Origin: Psychrobacter frigidicola
GTDB lineage: Bacteria; Pseudomonadota; Gammaproteobacteria; Pseudomonadales; Moraxellaceae
Length of the DNA: 64,000 nt
Assembly (NCBI RefSeq): GCF_007997305.1
Contig: NZ_VORZ01000001.1
Span: forward strand, 992,001 to 1,056,000
Reading direction: 5' to 3'
In this document: positions 18,501 through 27,259 of the stretch, one piece after another
How the letters are laid out: each line of letters starts with the position of its first letter
Position numbering within the stretch: the first letter of the stretch is position 1
The notes under the pieces: generated by a model
Told to the model about the DNA's origin: nothing
The model's input: the letters and a program-made list of their open reading frames with translations, nothing else
Databases searched by the model: none
Position numbers and translations under genes: made by a program

Positions 18501-18536
18501 TATCGCCTCGTTGTTGGTTAATTAATGGTCGCCATT

Positions 18537-18567
18537 AAAAACAGGCCACCTAATGGTCGCCTGTTAT
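18537..18567 (-). terminator. Intrinsic terminator of the DUF442-like phosphatase gene
   Basis: An 11-bp stem with one mismatch, core ACAGGC/GCCTGT and a TAAT loop, followed on the minus strand by five T. It lies about 80 bases beyond the stop codon. Confidence 0.7.
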
Positions 18568-18644
18568 TTATAACTTACAATTACCGAGAAACCTATCGTT
18601 AACGATTGATGATACGCAAGATTTAACTCAGTATGAATGAAAAA

Positions 18645-19187
18645 CTAACGCGGCACCAATAAGCGATTATGTACTTCTTGCTCGAACATCTCAGTCAAGC
18701 CATAACGATGTCCGCGCTCCATGGCCGTTTCCATCTTACGTCCACGCAGCCAACCTGCCCGTAGTGCCATTGCAGCCCCTACTCGGCTACCTGACTTACA
18801 ATGCATGGCGATCTTTTTACCATGATACTGACGCAATAAACTATCAAAGGCCAACATATTAATCTGCTTAAGATCGTCTGCACCAGCTATAGGCAATTGC
18901 TCATACTGCATACCCGCTTGCTTAACAGCGGTTGCTTCATCAAAATCCAGTTCACTATCAGGTTGCAAGTTAATAACTACCTCAACTCCAGCCAAAGCGA
19001 GAGCCGCAACTTTGCCCTCATCGAGTGCCCCGCTAACAATGTTATTGTCATCAGGACGATGGTAAGGCTTTAGGATAGCGGCAAGGTCTATGCCATTATC
19101 AGAGTCAATTTGCTCAACATCGACTTGCTCGGCAGTAAATTGAGTCGCGGTTTCAGTTGCTAATTTAGTATCTTTAGTCATTGTCAT
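18645..19187 (-). CDS. DUF442/TIGR01244-type phosphatase-like protein
   Basis: A protein of 180 residues with the cysteine-phosphatase loop HCKSGSR at 129-135 (C-x5-R type). The upstream pattern, VSGALDEGKVAALALAGVEVVINLQPDSE, is typical of the beta-lactamase-hydrolase-like (BLH) or DUF442 family found fused or linked to sulfide metabolism in other bacteria. The first 35 residues are acidic and likely flexible. It lies on the same strand as the MaoC gene, 65 bases downstream, so it may be co-transcribed. Catalysis on protein, nucleotide or sulfur compounds is not determinable. No strong ribosome site is visible. Confidence 0.75.
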   Translation of the reverse strand: MTMTKDTKLATETATQFTAEQVDVEQIDSDNGIDLAAILKPYHRPDDNNIVSGALDEGKVAALALAGVEVVINLQPDSELDFDEATAVKQAGMQYEQLPIAGADDLKQINMLAFDSLLRQYHGKKIAMHCKSGSRVGAAMALRAGWLRGRKMETAMERGHRYGLTEMFEQEVHNRLLVPR

Positions 19188-19252
19188 AATTTTGATATTT
19201 AAATAAAGTAGTTGGAATAAAGGTTAGTTTTAGAGAGTAAGCTTATTAGTAT

Positions 19253-20191
19253 TTACGTCTCGTCGCTATTACTCTTATCAACTTCGCTAACCAGTCTAAC
19301 CGCACCTATCAGATGTGGTTTATCATTTTTGGCGCTATACAAGCCGAACACACACTTATCGTCAGCGTCTTCAAGCTTCGATACTGGCTCAGCAATCAGC
19401 TCTACTTCCGATGGCAGAAATATAGGTAGTTTAAACGCCACGTCAATAGTGCAGGCGTCAGGTAATACGCCCATCATTCCCAGACACTTAGCTTTAGACC
19501 ACATGCCATGAGCGATAGCTTTTGGAAAGCCAAATGCGCGTGCTGACAACGGATGCAAATGAATCAAGTTAAAATCGCCAGACACAAAAGCATAACGGCG
19601 GCCGATGTCTTCTGGCACTTCAAAAACCATATTAACGCCCTTTTCATCAACCATTGGCTTGACGGTTACAGGACGCGGTTTGCTTTTATCAACAGGATTG
19701 CTATCGGGCTTTTTACCACGGGCTAAATACGTTGAAGTACCTTCCCAAAGGATGTTCTCTTGCGACTTAATCGTCGTTACAAAGTCAAACTGTTGACCTT
19801 GAGCATGGTCACGGAGATTGTCAAAAGACACTGACATATCAACGGTTTCACGCTCACCGATAGGACGATACTGGGTCACACTATTGTTCACATGTACCAG
19901 ACCTAGCATCGCAAATGGAAAAGCTTCTTTGACCATCATATTCATTTGTAACACTTGTGAGAGCACTGCAAAGTAAGTAATTGGTATTTTACCATTATCG
20001 GCAAAACCGCAAATCTTACGATAGTCATTAAGGTTACCCTGATCAATGTGTAGATTGTCCACATGATAGGTCGCTTGCGGCAACGTATCTTTACCGGCTT
20101 TGGAGTTATCACCGATAGGCAATAAGCTTTTGATAATATTAGCGTAGGTAGTATGCGCTTTTGGCAACGCGTCATAGTGTTTATCTGACAT
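19253..20191 (-). CDS. MaoC-like (R)-specific enoyl-CoA hydratase
   Basis: A protein of 312 residues in the double-hotdog MaoC family. The catalytic His/Asp region is visible as FVSGDFNLIHLHPLSARAFGF with AIAHGMW after it, near residues 202-232. The N-terminal half is a second, non-catalytic hotdog. It hydrates trans-2-enoyl-thioesters to (R)-3-hydroxyacyl forms and pairs logically with the ketoreductase next upstream. The layout with a two-domain FabG and a divergent thiolase resembles mycobacterial htdX-fabG4-fadA2 (from memory, not searched). AGGAT precedes the ATG. Confidence 0.88.
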   Translation of the reverse strand: MSDKHYDALPKAHTTYANIIKSLLPIGDNSKAGKDTLPQATYHVDNLHIDQGNLNDYRKICGFADNGKIPITYFAVLSQVLQMNMMVKEAFPFAMLGLVHVNNSVTQYRPIGERETVDMSVSFDNLRDHAQGQQFDFVTTIKSQENILWEGTSTYLARGKKPDSNPVDKSKPRPVTVKPMVDEKGVNMVFEVPEDIGRRYAFVSGDFNLIHLHPLSARAFGFPKAIAHGMWSKAKCLGMMGVLPDACTIDVAFKLPIFLPSEVELIAEPVSKLEDADDKCVFGLYSAKNDKPHLIGAVRLVSEVDKSNSDET

Positions 20192-20560
20192 AAATCAATC
20201 CTAAGTGGGCTTGGGCGAATTCACTTGAAGCGTGAGTTAGATAATTATCTTATTTATTTTACAGCATTTTGTTAAACATTTGCTGAAACACTGAGTCCAA
20301 ACGTTACTAAATAAATAGTTTTGAAATTAGCAAATAAAACGTAAAGAACAAAAAAATAATTCACTTTATTAATTCTATTGTTTTTATCATGAAAAAGCTG
20401 CCAATGGGCAGCTCTTTTACAATTTAATGGTATATTTTTCGTAAGCATTTACAGCTTAGTAGATATTAATAATTAACAATTTAGCCATTATTAAGTACTT
20501 ATATTAAACCAAGCTCAAATTTTATCTCAAAGCAATCATCACCTGCTTTTAATTGACCAC
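20192..20560. other. AT-rich intergenic region between fabG4-like and maoC-like genes
   Basis: It contains the hairpin at 20391-20413 and an AT-rich stretch that presumably promotes the MaoC gene. No gene is seen. Confidence 0.4.
20391..20413 (-). terminator. Intrinsic terminator of the FabG4-like gene
   Basis: A 7-bp stem (20396-20402 with 20407-20413), AGCTGCC/GGCAGCT, is followed by five T on the minus strand. It implies the MaoC gene has its own promoter. Confidence 0.75.
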
Positions 20561-21961
20561 TTAGGCGCCGAGCAAGCTTTGACCACAAACGCGTACGGTA
20601 TTACCGTTTAGCCCGCCAGAGGCAGGAGACGCTAACCATGCAATCGTTTCAGCGACATCAATCGGTAAGCCACCTTGGCTCATAGAGTTCATACGGCGAC
20701 CCGCTTCACGAATAGCAAACGGAATCGCTTCGGTCATTTGCGTTTCAATAAAACCTGGCGCAACCGCATTGATAGTCATGCCTTTATCGTTCTCAGACAG
20801 TTGCTTGGCGGTAGCATCGACCAGTCCAATCACGCCTGCCTTGGAAGTTGCATAGTTAGTCTGACCTAAGTTACCTGCGATACCTGAAATTGACGAGACG
20901 CAAACAATACGCGCGTCATTTTTTAGCACATCGTTATCAAACATATAGCGATTGAGCGTCGCAATACTGGCTAGATTGATATTCATTACCATATCCCATT
21001 TTTGCTCATCCATTTTTGCTAGCGTCTTATCACGCGTCACACCAGCATTATGAATAACAGCATCTAAACCACCACGCTTTTCAGCAGCTTCGGCAATCTG
21101 CTTGCCTGCGTCTTCACTGGTAATATCAACCATCAACGTTGAACCACTGATGTCGCTTGCGACTTTTTGCAAATCAGCTTGTTGCTGCGGCACATCTAAA
21201 CAAATCACATGCGCCCCTTCACGAGCTAATACCCGAGCAATCGCCTCACCGATACCGCGACTGGCACCAGTTACTAACATCGTTTTGCCACCTAATGGTT
21301 GTGTCCAATCTACATCGATCGCAGTACCTTTATCAACGCGTACTACTTGTCCTGAGACATAAGCTGAGCGAGCTGAGGTAAAAAAACGCAACGTTGAATC
21401 GAGATTTTGCTCAGCGCCTTCGCTCACATAAATTAGCTGCGCAGTAATACCGCGTTTGAACTCTTTACCAACAGACCTCACAAAACCTTCAAGCGCACGC
21501 TGCGCCACTGCTGTTTCTACGTCAGTAATACCTTCTGGTGGTCGACCAATAATAATCACGCGGCCTGACTTTTCTACACGGCGCGCAACCAAGTGAAAAA
21601 ACTCATAAACTTGCTTAAGCTCATCTACATTACTGATATTACTGGCATCAAACAGTAATATTTTAAATTTATCGTCACTGCCTGTGTCGGCTTTTGCTTC
21701 GATTCCTGCATTAGCAAGTGCATCTTTAACGCCGTCACTACTATTGACGAAGACTTCGGCATGCAGCTCGGACAGAATACGAGCTACTGACTCACTAACC
21801 CGCTTATCTTCACCAATGGCTGAGTCAATCAGAACGCTACCCCGTACCAAACGCTGCCCACTCTCAAAACGGTCGAGACTTACCGGTAGTGGAAGACCCA
21901 GATTTTTCGCGACTTTTTTACCAATAGAAGATTGAACAAAGCTACCGTAACGGTCTGACAT
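20561..21961 (-). CDS. Two-domain 3-oxoacyl reductase, FabG4-like (high-molecular-weight FabG)
   Basis: NAD(P)H-dependent ketoreductase of 466 residues, about twice the length of ordinary FabG. The C-terminal SDR domain (about 225-466) has TGASRGIGEAIA near 234, NAGVTRD, the catalytic Ser in VSSISG and NYATSK with catalytic Tyr and Lys. The N-terminal 220 residues form a flavodoxin-like domain that, in the family, does not bind NAD and helps dimerisation. It reduces 3-oxoacyl-CoA/ACP species. It is divergent from the thiolase with 646 bases between. It ends at its own terminator before the MaoC gene. Confidence 0.9.
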   Translation of the reverse strand: MSDRYGSFVQSSIGKKVAKNLGLPLPVSLDRFESGQRLVRGSVLIDSAIGEDKRVSESVARILSELHAEVFVNSSDGVKDALANAGIEAKADTGSDDKFKILLFDASNISNVDELKQVYEFFHLVARRVEKSGRVIIIGRPPEGITDVETAVAQRALEGFVRSVGKEFKRGITAQLIYVSEGAEQNLDSTLRFFTSARSAYVSGQVVRVDKGTAIDVDWTQPLGGKTMLVTGASRGIGEAIARVLAREGAHVICLDVPQQQADLQKVASDISGSTLMVDITSEDAGKQIAEAAEKRGGLDAVIHNAGVTRDKTLAKMDEQKWDMVMNINLASIATLNRYMFDNDVLKNDARIVCVSSISGIAGNLGQTNYATSKAGVIGLVDATAKQLSENDKGMTINAVAPGFIETQMTEAIPFAIREAGRRMNSMSQGGLPIDVAETIAWLASPASGGLNGNTVRVCGQSLLGA

Positions 21962-22607
21962 AATATAATCCTGTGGTTAAAAATTAAATAATCGTGAGCA
22001 AAGAATGAGAAAACAATGCAAGGGTATAGTATTTTGAATATGTATTATATCTAGTGCAATTATTATAAAGGTACAAGCACATCATGATTATTAGTAATTC
22101 GTGAGCAAAAACGAAACTGTGTTAACTATACACATCAATAGCATACAAGTCCAAAGTCCATTATTGCCATAACAATATGTGGCCACACCAGTATAAAATA
22201 CCATTGCCTTAGCTATAGTTAAGAAAGCTCTATCTATGCTAACATTTAGCTTATTGGTTATAAGTAGCATAACAATCAACAACTATTTCTTATTATATGA
22301 ATTTTTAAGTATTACTGAATAATATACTAATTGACTTATGAGTCTGATGCTCAGCGCGCTTTTTATTAACTAATCCCTCTACTAATTTTAAAGTAGGTGA
22401 CAGTGACCTTACTTGCTAAAGACATACAATAATGTAGTAAAAACTGCTTATGATAAGCTCTTAACTTCATATATATTGAGACCAGTTTCTATTTAAGATG
22501 CAACTCTTGTATTTTTTATCACTACTTATCACTACATTTTGTATGACTTCCAACTGTGTTTTTCTTTACCCATCGTTTTTATATAAACTTATTTTAAGGA
22601 TAATATT
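21962..22607. other. Long AT-rich region between divergent fabG4-like and thiolase genes
   Basis: About 650 bases with no convincing gene; a 63-codon minus-strand frame at 22091-22282 lacks a ribosome site and has low-complexity sequence. The region must hold two divergent promoters. I looked for a PsrA/FadR-type palindrome and found none I could defend. Confidence 0.4.
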
Positions 22608-24527
22608 ATGAGCAATGAAAAAAATAATGCTAAAAGCCCTGTCGTTAATAGCGTTGTGGTCAAGGCTGGAGATACTGAGAATAAAGATGTATCTACCACT
22701 AAACCTGCTAAAGATACGGATGCCAACACGAGCGACGCCCATTACGACTCAATTGCTGAGCTTAAAGCAGCGACCAATATTGTCGATGCGGATGGTAATG
22801 CAGTAGATGATAATTCTGACGATAGCCAAGCGCAGAAAAAAGCCAAGATTAAAGAAGACTTAATTACTGAATCTAAAGAGCTTGATGAGTCTGACGATAT
22901 TAAGGTCTCTAATAAGACGACAGAATCGAAAGTGACTAAGACTGATACAGATAAAACCGAACAAAAAGATGTTGAGAAAAAAGACAACACCACTACGTCT
23001 GATACAGCTAAAGATACATCTAAAGACATTAAAACTGATAAAAAAACAGCTACTGACAAAGACAGCGCTAAGACTGATAAAGCAACGGATGGTGACAAGA
23101 AAGCCAGCAAGAATAACAAAGACTCATCTGGTGCAAAAGATTCCACAGATAACAGTGATAAAAAATCTGACGAGACAACAACTGTTACAGCAACCAAGAA
23201 ACTGAATTCTGCTGCTAAAAAAACAAGCAGTACTAAGCCAGCTTCTGGTCAACAGCGCGTTGCTATTTTAGGTGGTAACCGCATCCCATTTGCACGCTCA
23301 AATGGTGCCTACGCTGATGCCAGCAACATTGACATGCTAACAGCAGCCTTAAATGGTCTTATCGAACGCTACAACTTGCAAGATGAGAAGATGGGCGAAG
23401 TGGTAGCTGGCGCCGTCATCAAACTGAGTCGCGATATAAACTTAACTCGTGAGGCAGCATTGAATACCGCGCTTGACCCGCATACGCCTACTTATGATAT
23501 TTCCCAAGCTTGCGGTACTGGTTTACAAGCAACGTTTGCCTCTGCCAATAAAATTGCACTGGGTATCATAGATTCTGCTATTACTGGCGGAGTTGATACC
23601 ACATCCGACGCGCCTATTGCAGTTGGTGATGGTCTACGCAAAGTATTATTAAAGCTTGGTGCTGCTAAAAATATGAAGCAGCGTTTACATGCATTAACCA
23701 GCTTTAATCCAAAAGACTTAATCGATGCACCAGCGAATGTTGAACCGCGCACTGGTTTATCTATGGGTGACCATCAAGCCATAACAGCACTTGAGTGGAA
23801 TATCAGCCGCGAAGATCAAGATGAGTTGGCCTTTAACAGCCATAAAAACCTAGCCCGTGCTTATGACGAAGGCTTCTTTGATGATTTGATAACCCCATAT
23901 AAAGGGCTAACACGCGATAACAACTTGCGTCCAGACTCTACGTTAGAGAAGCTAGGTAAACTCAAACCCGCTTTTGGTAAGAATAATGCCAATCCAACCA
24001 TGACAGCAGCGAACTCAACGCCACTAACTGATGGTGCTTCTTGTGTTCTATTGGCCAATGACGAATGGGCAGAAGCACATGGACTGAAGCCACTTGCTTA
24101 TATCGTGCATCAAGAAACGGCTGCCGTAGACTTTATTGGTAAATCTGGTAATAAAGAAGGTCTACTCATGGCACCGGCTTATGCCGTACCACGTATGCTT
24201 GAGCGTGCTGGTCTTAGCTTACAAGACTTCGACTTCTATGAGATTCACGAAGCCTTTGCCTCACAAGTACTATCAACGTTAAGCGCATGGGAAGATGAGA
24301 GCTTCTGTAAAGAGCGCTTAGGTCTTGACGCACCGCTGGGTGCTATTGACCGTAGCAAACTCAACGTTAATGGCTCGTCGCTTGCCGCAGGACATCCATT
24401 TGCTGCAACTGGCGGTCGTATCTTAGCCACTGCTGCTAAATTACTCGATCAAAAAGGCTCAGGTCGCGCACTTATATCTATCTGTGCTGCTGGCGGTCAA
24501 GGAGTGACTTGTATCTTAGAGAAATAA
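22608..24527 (+). CDS. Acetyl-CoA C-acyltransferase (thiolase) with long disordered N-terminal extension
   Basis: Condenses or cleaves 3-ketoacyl-CoA. The thiolase core occupies about 215-639: acylated Cys302 in SQACGTGLQ, His547 in EIHEAF, His596 in AAGHPFAATGG, and the second catalytic Cys626 in ISICAAGGQG. The core resembles FadA2/FadI-type thiolases. Residues 1-214 are unlike any thiolase: almost only Lys, Asp, Thr, Ser, Ala, Asn, with motifs such as KTDKKTATDKDS and no Met codon that could be an alternative start before the core. AAGGA precedes the first ATG, so the leader is likely translated. It is divergent from the FabG4-like gene and ends at a terminator. Confidence 0.92.
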   Translation: MSNEKNNAKSPVVNSVVVKAGDTENKDVSTTKPAKDTDANTSDAHYDSIAELKAATNIVDADGNAVDDNSDDSQAQKKAKIKEDLITESKELDESDDIKVSNKTTESKVTKTDTDKTEQKDVEKKDNTTTSDTAKDTSKDIKTDKKTATDKDSAKTDKATDGDKKASKNNKDSSGAKDSTDNSDKKSDETTTVTATKKLNSAAKKTSSTKPASGQQRVAILGGNRIPFARSNGAYADASNIDMLTAALNGLIERYNLQDEKMGEVVAGAVIKLSRDINLTREAALNTALDPHTPTYDISQACGTGLQATFASANKIALGIIDSAITGGVDTTSDAPIAVGDGLRKVLLKLGAAKNMKQRLHALTSFNPKDLIDAPANVEPRTGLSMGDHQAITALEWNISREDQDELAFNSHKNLARAYDEGFFDDLITPYKGLTRDNNLRPDSTLEKLGKLKPAFGKNNANPTMTAANSTPLTDGASCVLLANDEWAEAHGLKPLAYIVHQETAAVDFIGKSGNKEGLLMAPAYAVPRMLERAGLSLQDFDFYEIHEAFASQVLSTLSAWEDESFCKERLGLDAPLGAIDRSKLNVNGSSLAAGHPFAATGGRILATAAKLLDQKGSGRALISICAAGGQGVTCILEK

Positions 24528-24558
24528 AAAGAGATAGCTAACTGATACTGTATAGACT

Positions 24559-24599
24559 AAAAAGCCCCTTTAATCGATAAATTGAAGGGGTTTCTTTTT
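24559..24599 (+). terminator. Intrinsic terminator of the thiolase gene
   Basis: A hairpin with core GCCCCTT/AAGGGGT (one G-U pair) is followed by TTTCTTTTT, about 35 bases after the stop codon. Confidence 0.75.
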
Positions 24600-24723
24600 G
24601 TCATTAATATAATTATTAACTAAAAAACGAATAGAATAAAACTTAAAATCACTTCGCTATATTAGTAAGTGTAATTAGGCAAGTCAGGTTATACAGTTAA
24701 TTGCGAAAGCTACATAGTAAAAA

Positions 24724-25071
24724 CTACATAGTATAAGTTGATTGCTGACCATCGATTTTGCCTACCAACAAGCGCTCCACTTCATTTCTTATTCTTTGTC
24801 CGGCTGCATCAGTACCAATTTGCACCGCAAAACCTGCTGGACGACTCGCTTGAGTTTTATGGTTGACCCAAACCACTTTACCATTCATCGGTAAGCGTTC
24901 ACTAGAATTGGGTAAGGTAATGGCAATAAACACTTCATCACCCAGTTGCTGTGCATGGCTGCTGGGCACAAACAAAGCCCCATTTTCCACAAAGGATAAA
25001 TAACTGGCGTACAACGTTGCGATATCTTCAATATGACAAGTGAGAATGCCACCACGTCCTGGCATAGCCAT
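24724..25071 (-). CDS. PilZ domain protein
   Basis: A protein of 115 residues. The chain runs ILTCHIEDIATLYASYLSFVENGALFVPS, then GDEVFIAITLP and GKVVWVNHKTQASRPAGFAVQIG, the usual PilZ beta-barrel layout. The classical RxxxR c-di-GMP motif is not evident, so it may be a PilZ of the type-IV-pilus kind that does not bind the nucleotide. It follows holB by 64 bases; the holB-pilZ pairing recurs in pseudomonads and relatives, where PilZ supports pilus biogenesis. AAGGAA precedes the ATG. Confidence 0.82.
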   Translation of the reverse strand: MAMPGRGGILTCHIEDIATLYASYLSFVENGALFVPSSHAQQLGDEVFIAITLPNSSERLPMNGKVVWVNHKTQASRPAGFAVQIGTDAAGQRIRNEVERLLVGKIDGQQSTYTM

Positions 25072-25135
25072 AGTTATTTCCTTAGGTAAAATAAAGGTGT
25101 AAATAGAAAAATTAAGCTAATTTTAAATCAGTAAC

Positions 25136-26257
25136 TTATAACTGCGCCAACTGTTGCATCAGCCTATCATAGGCAAATTTTTCTTGCACGTTTTGTTGCA
25201 AGGCCATTTTTATCTGCTGCAAGCTGTCCACTAATGACTCTAATAAACTATCGCTAGGTTGATGATTTTGTAATGCAGCCGTTAAGTCAATATCTTGTTG
25301 ACTGCTGCTAAGCCCCAAATTAATACGCCGAATATCGAGCAGCATTTGCTCCGTCAATTGAATAAACTCGCCGATGCTTAACTGAGATTGCCAATAGTCA
25401 CTTGCCGCAATGCTACTACGCTTGCCGCTACGCAGCGCCTGCCATGTCGTCAGCCATAGCGCACGCTTACTATACCAAGGGGCTCCAGCCAAATCTATTG
25501 CCGCTAAAGGTGCGCCATTTGCCAACTGCAACAATTGCTCAATTTGGCTGGGACTCACCGCTTCACGATTAACAGTACCGCCAAGCATATGAGTGACATA
25601 ATCACGGGCAACCCCTGCGTCAATACTCTGTAATGGCAATTGTTGTACGCGGCTTTTAATGGTTGGTAATAGTTTGGCTGGAGTGTCGCTAATAAGGAAT
25701 AAATGAACTTGCGATTGCGGCTCTTCCAATGTTTTGAGTAGCGCGTTAGCAGCAGCAATAGTCATTTGCTCGGCATGGTCTAATACGCATATGCGCATAC
25801 CCTGCCCGCCTTGATAAATAAAAGGTTGCAAAGCACGAATGTCATCTACTTTAGTCGTTAGAGCAGATTTATCAGCAGCTTTGCTAGACTTAGTATCTGC
25901 CTTGATTTTTTTATTGGTGCTTTTTAAGGCTTCTTGACTGTGACTACTCGCTTTACTAATAGGCATACTAACGCTAGGCAATACTTGTAAACTGGGATGA
26001 GTGCCCGATTTTAGCCACTGGCAACTGTCACAGTTTTCACAAGCACCCAGTGGATGCTGCTCGCGCTCACGGCATAATAACCACGCCACCAAACGCCAAA
26101 CGAACGCCCGCTTGCCCATACCTTGCATGCCAGCTGCTAGCAAGGCGTGTGGTAATGACTGCGGCGGTGTCAATACTCGCGCTGTCAATTGCGTCCACAA
26201 TGTTTGTTGCCATGGTAAAAGCGGTGCAAAATAAATACTGTCGCTGTTGTCGTTCAC
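25136..26257 (-). CDS. holB: DNA polymerase III subunit delta' (HolB)
   Basis: Clamp-loader subunit of 373 residues. Near the N-terminus it has GMQGMGKRAF (the degenerate Walker A expected for delta'), then the zinc cysteines CENCDSC and LKSGTHPSL. The sensor-like segment is MTIAAANALLKTLEEPQ followed by LISDTPAKLLPTIKSR, matching RFC box sequences. A charged insertion of about 40 residues, rich in Lys and Ser, lies between the zinc module and the DDIRAL motif. The start is GTG at 26257 with AAGGCGG upstream. It is 115 bases downstream of kdsB. Confidence 0.93.
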   Translation of the reverse strand: MNDNSDSIYFAPLLPWQQTLWTQLTARVLTPPQSLPHALLAAGMQGMGKRAFVWRLVAWLLCREREQHPLGACENCDSCQWLKSGTHPSLQVLPSVSMPISKASSHSQEALKSTNKKIKADTKSSKAADKSALTTKVDDIRALQPFIYQGGQGMRICVLDHAEQMTIAAANALLKTLEEPQSQVHLFLISDTPAKLLPTIKSRVQQLPLQSIDAGVARDYVTHMLGGTVNREAVSPSQIEQLLQLANGAPLAAIDLAGAPWYSKRALWLTTWQALRSGKRSSIAASDYWQSQLSIGEFIQLTEQMLLDIRRINLGLSSSQQDIDLTAALQNHQPSDSLLESLVDSLQQIKMALQQNVQEKFAYDRLMQQLAQL

Positions 26258-26372
26258 ACTTGCCGCCTTATATATTCAATTTATTGTCTAATTGGTGCTT
26301 TAAAGCGACCTGTATTGCTTAGGCTATTTAGATTCACATAACTAGTTTATCACTATTTATGATTATTCATGG

Positions 26373-27215
26373 CTAGTTATAACTTTGAAATTCAGCCAAG
26401 CTCATGGCATTCAAGCGTGCTAAATCCTCGGCAGTGTCTACTCCTGCTGGCAATTGCAAAGCTGCCGCTGCAATTGCAATATTGCCACCATTTTCTAAAA
26501 TGCGCAGTTGCTCTAAGCTCTCAAGAGTCTCAAGCGGTGTTTGCGGCCAATGCACAAATTGCTGCAATAAGCTGACTCGATACGCATAAAGACCCAAGTG
26601 CCGATAAGCATTTTTTGGTGCAGGCAATATTGATGCTGATGTTAATAAGGAATTTGACTCTTCAGCCTCTAACGCTAATACCATATCGCGGTCACAAGGA
26701 ATCGGGGCACGACTAAAATAAAGTGCCCGCTGTTTATCGTTAACGGTGGCGCTAACCACCTTTACCACTGACGGATGCATAAAAGTAGGATAATCGTCGA
26801 TAGGCTCATACAAAGTTGCCATAACGCTGGCACTGTCTTGCACCAACAAATTTTTGACCTGCTCCAACAATAACGGCGGTACTAACGGCTCATCGCCTTG
26901 CATATTAATGACAATATCATCCTCTGACCAGCCTTTAATTGCCGCAACTTCAGCCAAGCGATCTGTACCGGATACATGGTCGGGGCTTGTCATCACCACC
27001 TCATAACCTGCATCCGTACAAACTTTAGCGATGTGTGCATCATCTGTAGCGATACACATATCATCAGCAAAATGCGCCGCTTGTGCTTTTTCAGCCACCC
27101 AAAGTATCATAGGCTTACCATGAATCATTAATAACGGTTTACCGGGTAAGCGAGTGCTTTTAAAACGTGCAGGAATAACTATATGAGTTTTGACGGAAGC
27201 TGGTAAAGTTGGCAT
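26373..27215 (-). CDS. kdsB: 3-deoxy-manno-octulosonate cytidylyltransferase
   Basis: Activates KDO as CMP-KDO for inner-core lipopolysaccharide. The 280-residue protein opens IVIPARFKSTRLPGKPLL, the CTP-binding motif, then has NMQGDEPLVPP and RALYFSRAPIPCDRD. The downstream RHLGLYAYRVSLLQQFVHWPQTPLE is also diagnostic. It is about 25-30 residues longer than E. coli KdsB because of an insertion (around 175-200, Glu/Ser-rich). AAAGGAA precedes the ATG. It forms an operon-like run with msbA and lpxK on the minus strand. Confidence 0.95.
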   Translation of the reverse strand: MPTLPASVKTHIVIPARFKSTRLPGKPLLMIHGKPMILWVAEKAQAAHFADDMCIATDDAHIAKVCTDAGYEVVMTSPDHVSGTDRLAEVAAIKGWSEDDIVINMQGDEPLVPPLLLEQVKNLLVQDSASVMATLYEPIDDYPTFMHPSVVKVVSATVNDKQRALYFSRAPIPCDRDMVLALEAEESNSLLTSASILPAPKNAYRHLGLYAYRVSLLQQFVHWPQTPLETLESLEQLRILENGGNIAIAAAALQLPAGVDTAEDLARLNAMSLAEFQSYN

Positions 27216-27259
27216 AAATTATTCCTTTTTCTAAAGAAAAATAGCGAGTATTTTGATAA

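Noticed and set aside
22091..22282. 63-codon minus-strand frame upstream of the fabG4-like gene
   Set aside because: No ribosome site and low-information hydrophobic sequence in AT-rich DNA.
21962..22607. PsrA/FadR-type operator in the fabG4/thiolase gap
   Set aside because: Looked for a GAAAC/GTTTC-type palindrome; only half-sites were seen.
22742..23197. 151-codon minus-strand frame opposite the thiolase leader
   Set aside because: A Val/Ser-rich mirror of the repetitive leader, caused by its composition, with no ribosome site.
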